From the NCBI RefSeq assembly GCF_019242955.1, contig NZ_CP066129.1, positions 3,224,001 to 3,288,000 of the forward strand: a DNA stretch of 64,000 bases, in the 5' to 3' direction. Under the pieces are notes generated by a model, which made no database searches, was not told the DNA's origin, and was given only the letters and a program-made list of their open reading frames with translations. The translations under genes and the position numbers were made by a program. The stretch is from Morganella morganii (GTDB lineage: Bacteria > Pseudomonadota > Gammaproteobacteria > Enterobacterales > Enterobacteriaceae). Below are positions 62,001 through 64,000 of the stretch, piece by piece (position 1 is the first letter of the stretch; each line of letters starts with the position of its first letter).

Positions 62001-64000
62001 GGGACTGATGCTGATCGGTGTGTTCGCCACGCTGATAGCGAAAGAACCGGAAACCGATGCCCCGCCGCCGCGCACACTGCGTGAAGCGGTACGGGAACCG
62101 CTGGCCGAGTTTTTCTCCCGCAATAATACCTGGCTGCTGTTACTGCTGATTGTGCTTTACAAAATGGGTGATGCGTTTGCCCTGACACTCAGCACGCCGT
62201 TTCTGATCCGGGGCGCCGGGTTCGGTCCTGATGAAGTGGGGCTTATCAACAAAACCCTGGGACTGGCCGCGACGATTGTCGGTGCCCTGTACGGCGGTTA
62301 TCTGATGCAGCGCTGGAGCCTGTTTAAGTCACTGATGTTTTTCGGGATTTTGCAGGGATTCTCCAACCTCGGCTACTGGGTGCTGTCCGTCACACCACAA
62401 AATATCTATATGATGGGCGGTGTGGTGTTTATCGAAAATATCTGCGGCGGGATGGGGACAGCGGCTTTTGTCGCCCTGCTGATGACGCTCTGTAACCGCT
62501 CATTCTCCGCCACGCAGTTTGCCCTGCTCTCCGCGCTGTCAGCGGTCGGCCGTGTCTATACCGGGCCTTTTGCCGGCTGGATGGTGGAAACCTACAACTG
62601 GAGCTGGTTCTATCTGTTCACTGTGTTTGCCGCTGTTCCGGGATTGCTGCTGCTGATGTTGTGCCGCAAGACATTGCTTTACACTCAGAAAACGGAGCAG
62701 TTTCTGCCGAGGCGGCACTTCCGCAACGGCTACCGGACGGCGATGTCGCTGCTGGGGATAACAGCCGTGCTGTTCACCGCCAGCCTGATCCTCCTGCTGA
62801 CCGGTGTATTTGAACTGACCCCGGGCTTTATTCCGGATACGCTGAAAGGTGACCTGTTTATTTACGGCCTGAATATCGGTATTGCCGGGTTGTTCCTCGG
62901 CGGGCTGCTCGATTATTGTGCACTTCGCCGCGATAAACTGGCCTGATCGGCTGTCACGAATATCAGAAAAAATTCAATCAAAAGTTTATAAAGCCGGTTT
63001 TAACCGGCTTTTTTTATTCCTGACTTTAGAGATTGGTCACAATTTTTGTAATTTATTTCTTAAAATTACATTCAAAACCACAAATACATCACATCACCCA
63101 TTTTCCTTTTTGTGCCCCCGGCCTATATTCGCGCTGTTACTTCTGACTTCTTTACTCTTTAACGACCAAATAAACAGCTAAAAAATTATGAAAAAAACGA
63201 CTATTGCAGCCCTGATCGCTGCAACCGCCGCGTTTTCTGCGCAGGCTGAATATCAGTGGGGATTTGCTAACGTCAGCATGAACTATCTGGACTGGACTCC
63301 GCATACCACCCACAAGAGCGGTAACAGCTCGCATAAAGATGACTTTGCGTATCTGGAGCTTGAGGGCGGTGCCGGTTTTACCTGGGGTGAGCTCTACGGT
63401 TTCTTCGACCTCGAGAATGCATTCAACAGTAAAAACGATTCCGATGCCGGGGATAACCAGCGTTACACCTTCAAATCCACCGCACGTATCTACCTGGGTG
63501 ATACCGGTTTTAACGCTTACGGCCATGTTTACGGTACCTATTCCCTGCCGGGCAACGGTGGTAACTTCCATGAAGTAAACACTCTGTACGGTATCGGTTA
63601 TAATACCGAATTCAACGGGTTATGGTTCAAACCATTTGCAGCGCTGCACTATGTTGATCAAACATTTTACAGCGGTAACAACGGTTATGTCCTCGGCTGG
63701 GTTGCCGGTTATGACTTTAACCTGTGGGATGAAAAATTCAGTATCACCAACTGGAACGAAATTGAGCTGAACCGTAACGAACGCTACGGCAACGGCGGGC
63801 GCGACGGTGTCAACGGTGCGCTGGCCTTATGGTGGACACCGGTTCCGTCAGTAACAACCGGCATTCAGTACCGCTATGCGGATAACAAACTGGGTGAAGA
63901 TTTCTACCAGCAGGCTGTGGTTTACAGCATAAAATATAACTTCTAGATCACATTTTTTCACTGCGGAGGGCAAAAACCCTCCGTATTTTTACCAAGAAAC

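Overview
The window is a chromosomal segment of a gammaproteobacterium of the order Enterobacterales, most likely Morganella (Morganellaceae). Three things point there: near-complete gene-order agreement with the E. coli cueR-copA to ampG block, an HpmBA-type (Proteus-like) hemolysin locus, and generally moderate GC with AT-rich intergenic regions. The species call is inference; no 16S gene is present.

Layout. Positions 1-2000 hold the 5' part of a secreted C69 dipeptidase and two small unrecognised genes. 2101-8461 is a two-partner secretion hemolysin operon (hpmB-hpmA, minus strand). Its transporter gene is out of frame at an eight-T tract in the signal-sequence region, which makes it a candidate phase-variable switch. 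8646-11941 is the copper module (cueR, a CueR-type promoter, copA); copA is split after its first metal-binding domain into a 77-aa CopZ-like protein and an 832-aa ATPase. 12077-20232 follows the E. coli order ybaP-ybaK-ushA-ybaL-gsk. It is interrupted between ybaL and gsk by an AT-rich cassette flanked by a 137-bp direct repeat carrying the 3' end of a DUF1471 gene. 20328-23811 holds a Wzz-family gene, hemH, a 123-bp tandem repeat array and adk.

24023-30537 is the conserved htpG-recR-ybaB-dnaX-apt-priC-ybaM housekeeping cluster; dnaX keeps the programmed frameshift signals that make the gamma subunit. 30525-39544 contains mscK, a ychN-like DsrE gene, acrR and acrAB, with a recognisable AcrR operator. 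40106-44191 carries tomB-hha, the 4.5S RNA gene ffs, tesB and the nitrogen-control pair glnK-amtB behind a sigma-54 promoter. 44393-50327 has the ABC pair mdlAB, the divergent cysteine genes decR/cdsH and queC.

50379-60605 is fadM-ybaV-ppiD-hupB-lon-clpX-clpP-tig-bolA, a protein quality-control block with sigma-32-type promoters at lon and clpP (and one at htpG). The window ends with yajG, ampG and an OmpK/Tsx-like outer-membrane channel.

Most genes are core functions: proteostasis, nucleotide salvage, DNA replication, drug efflux, copper and nitrogen control. The parts that depart from the core map are the hemolysin locus, the two small genes beside it, the ybaL-gsk insertion, the Wzz gene, the tandem repeat array and the cdsH gene. 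Two single-base frame disruptions occur close together (hpmB and copA); both lie in homopolymer contexts, so sequencing error must be weighed against real biology.
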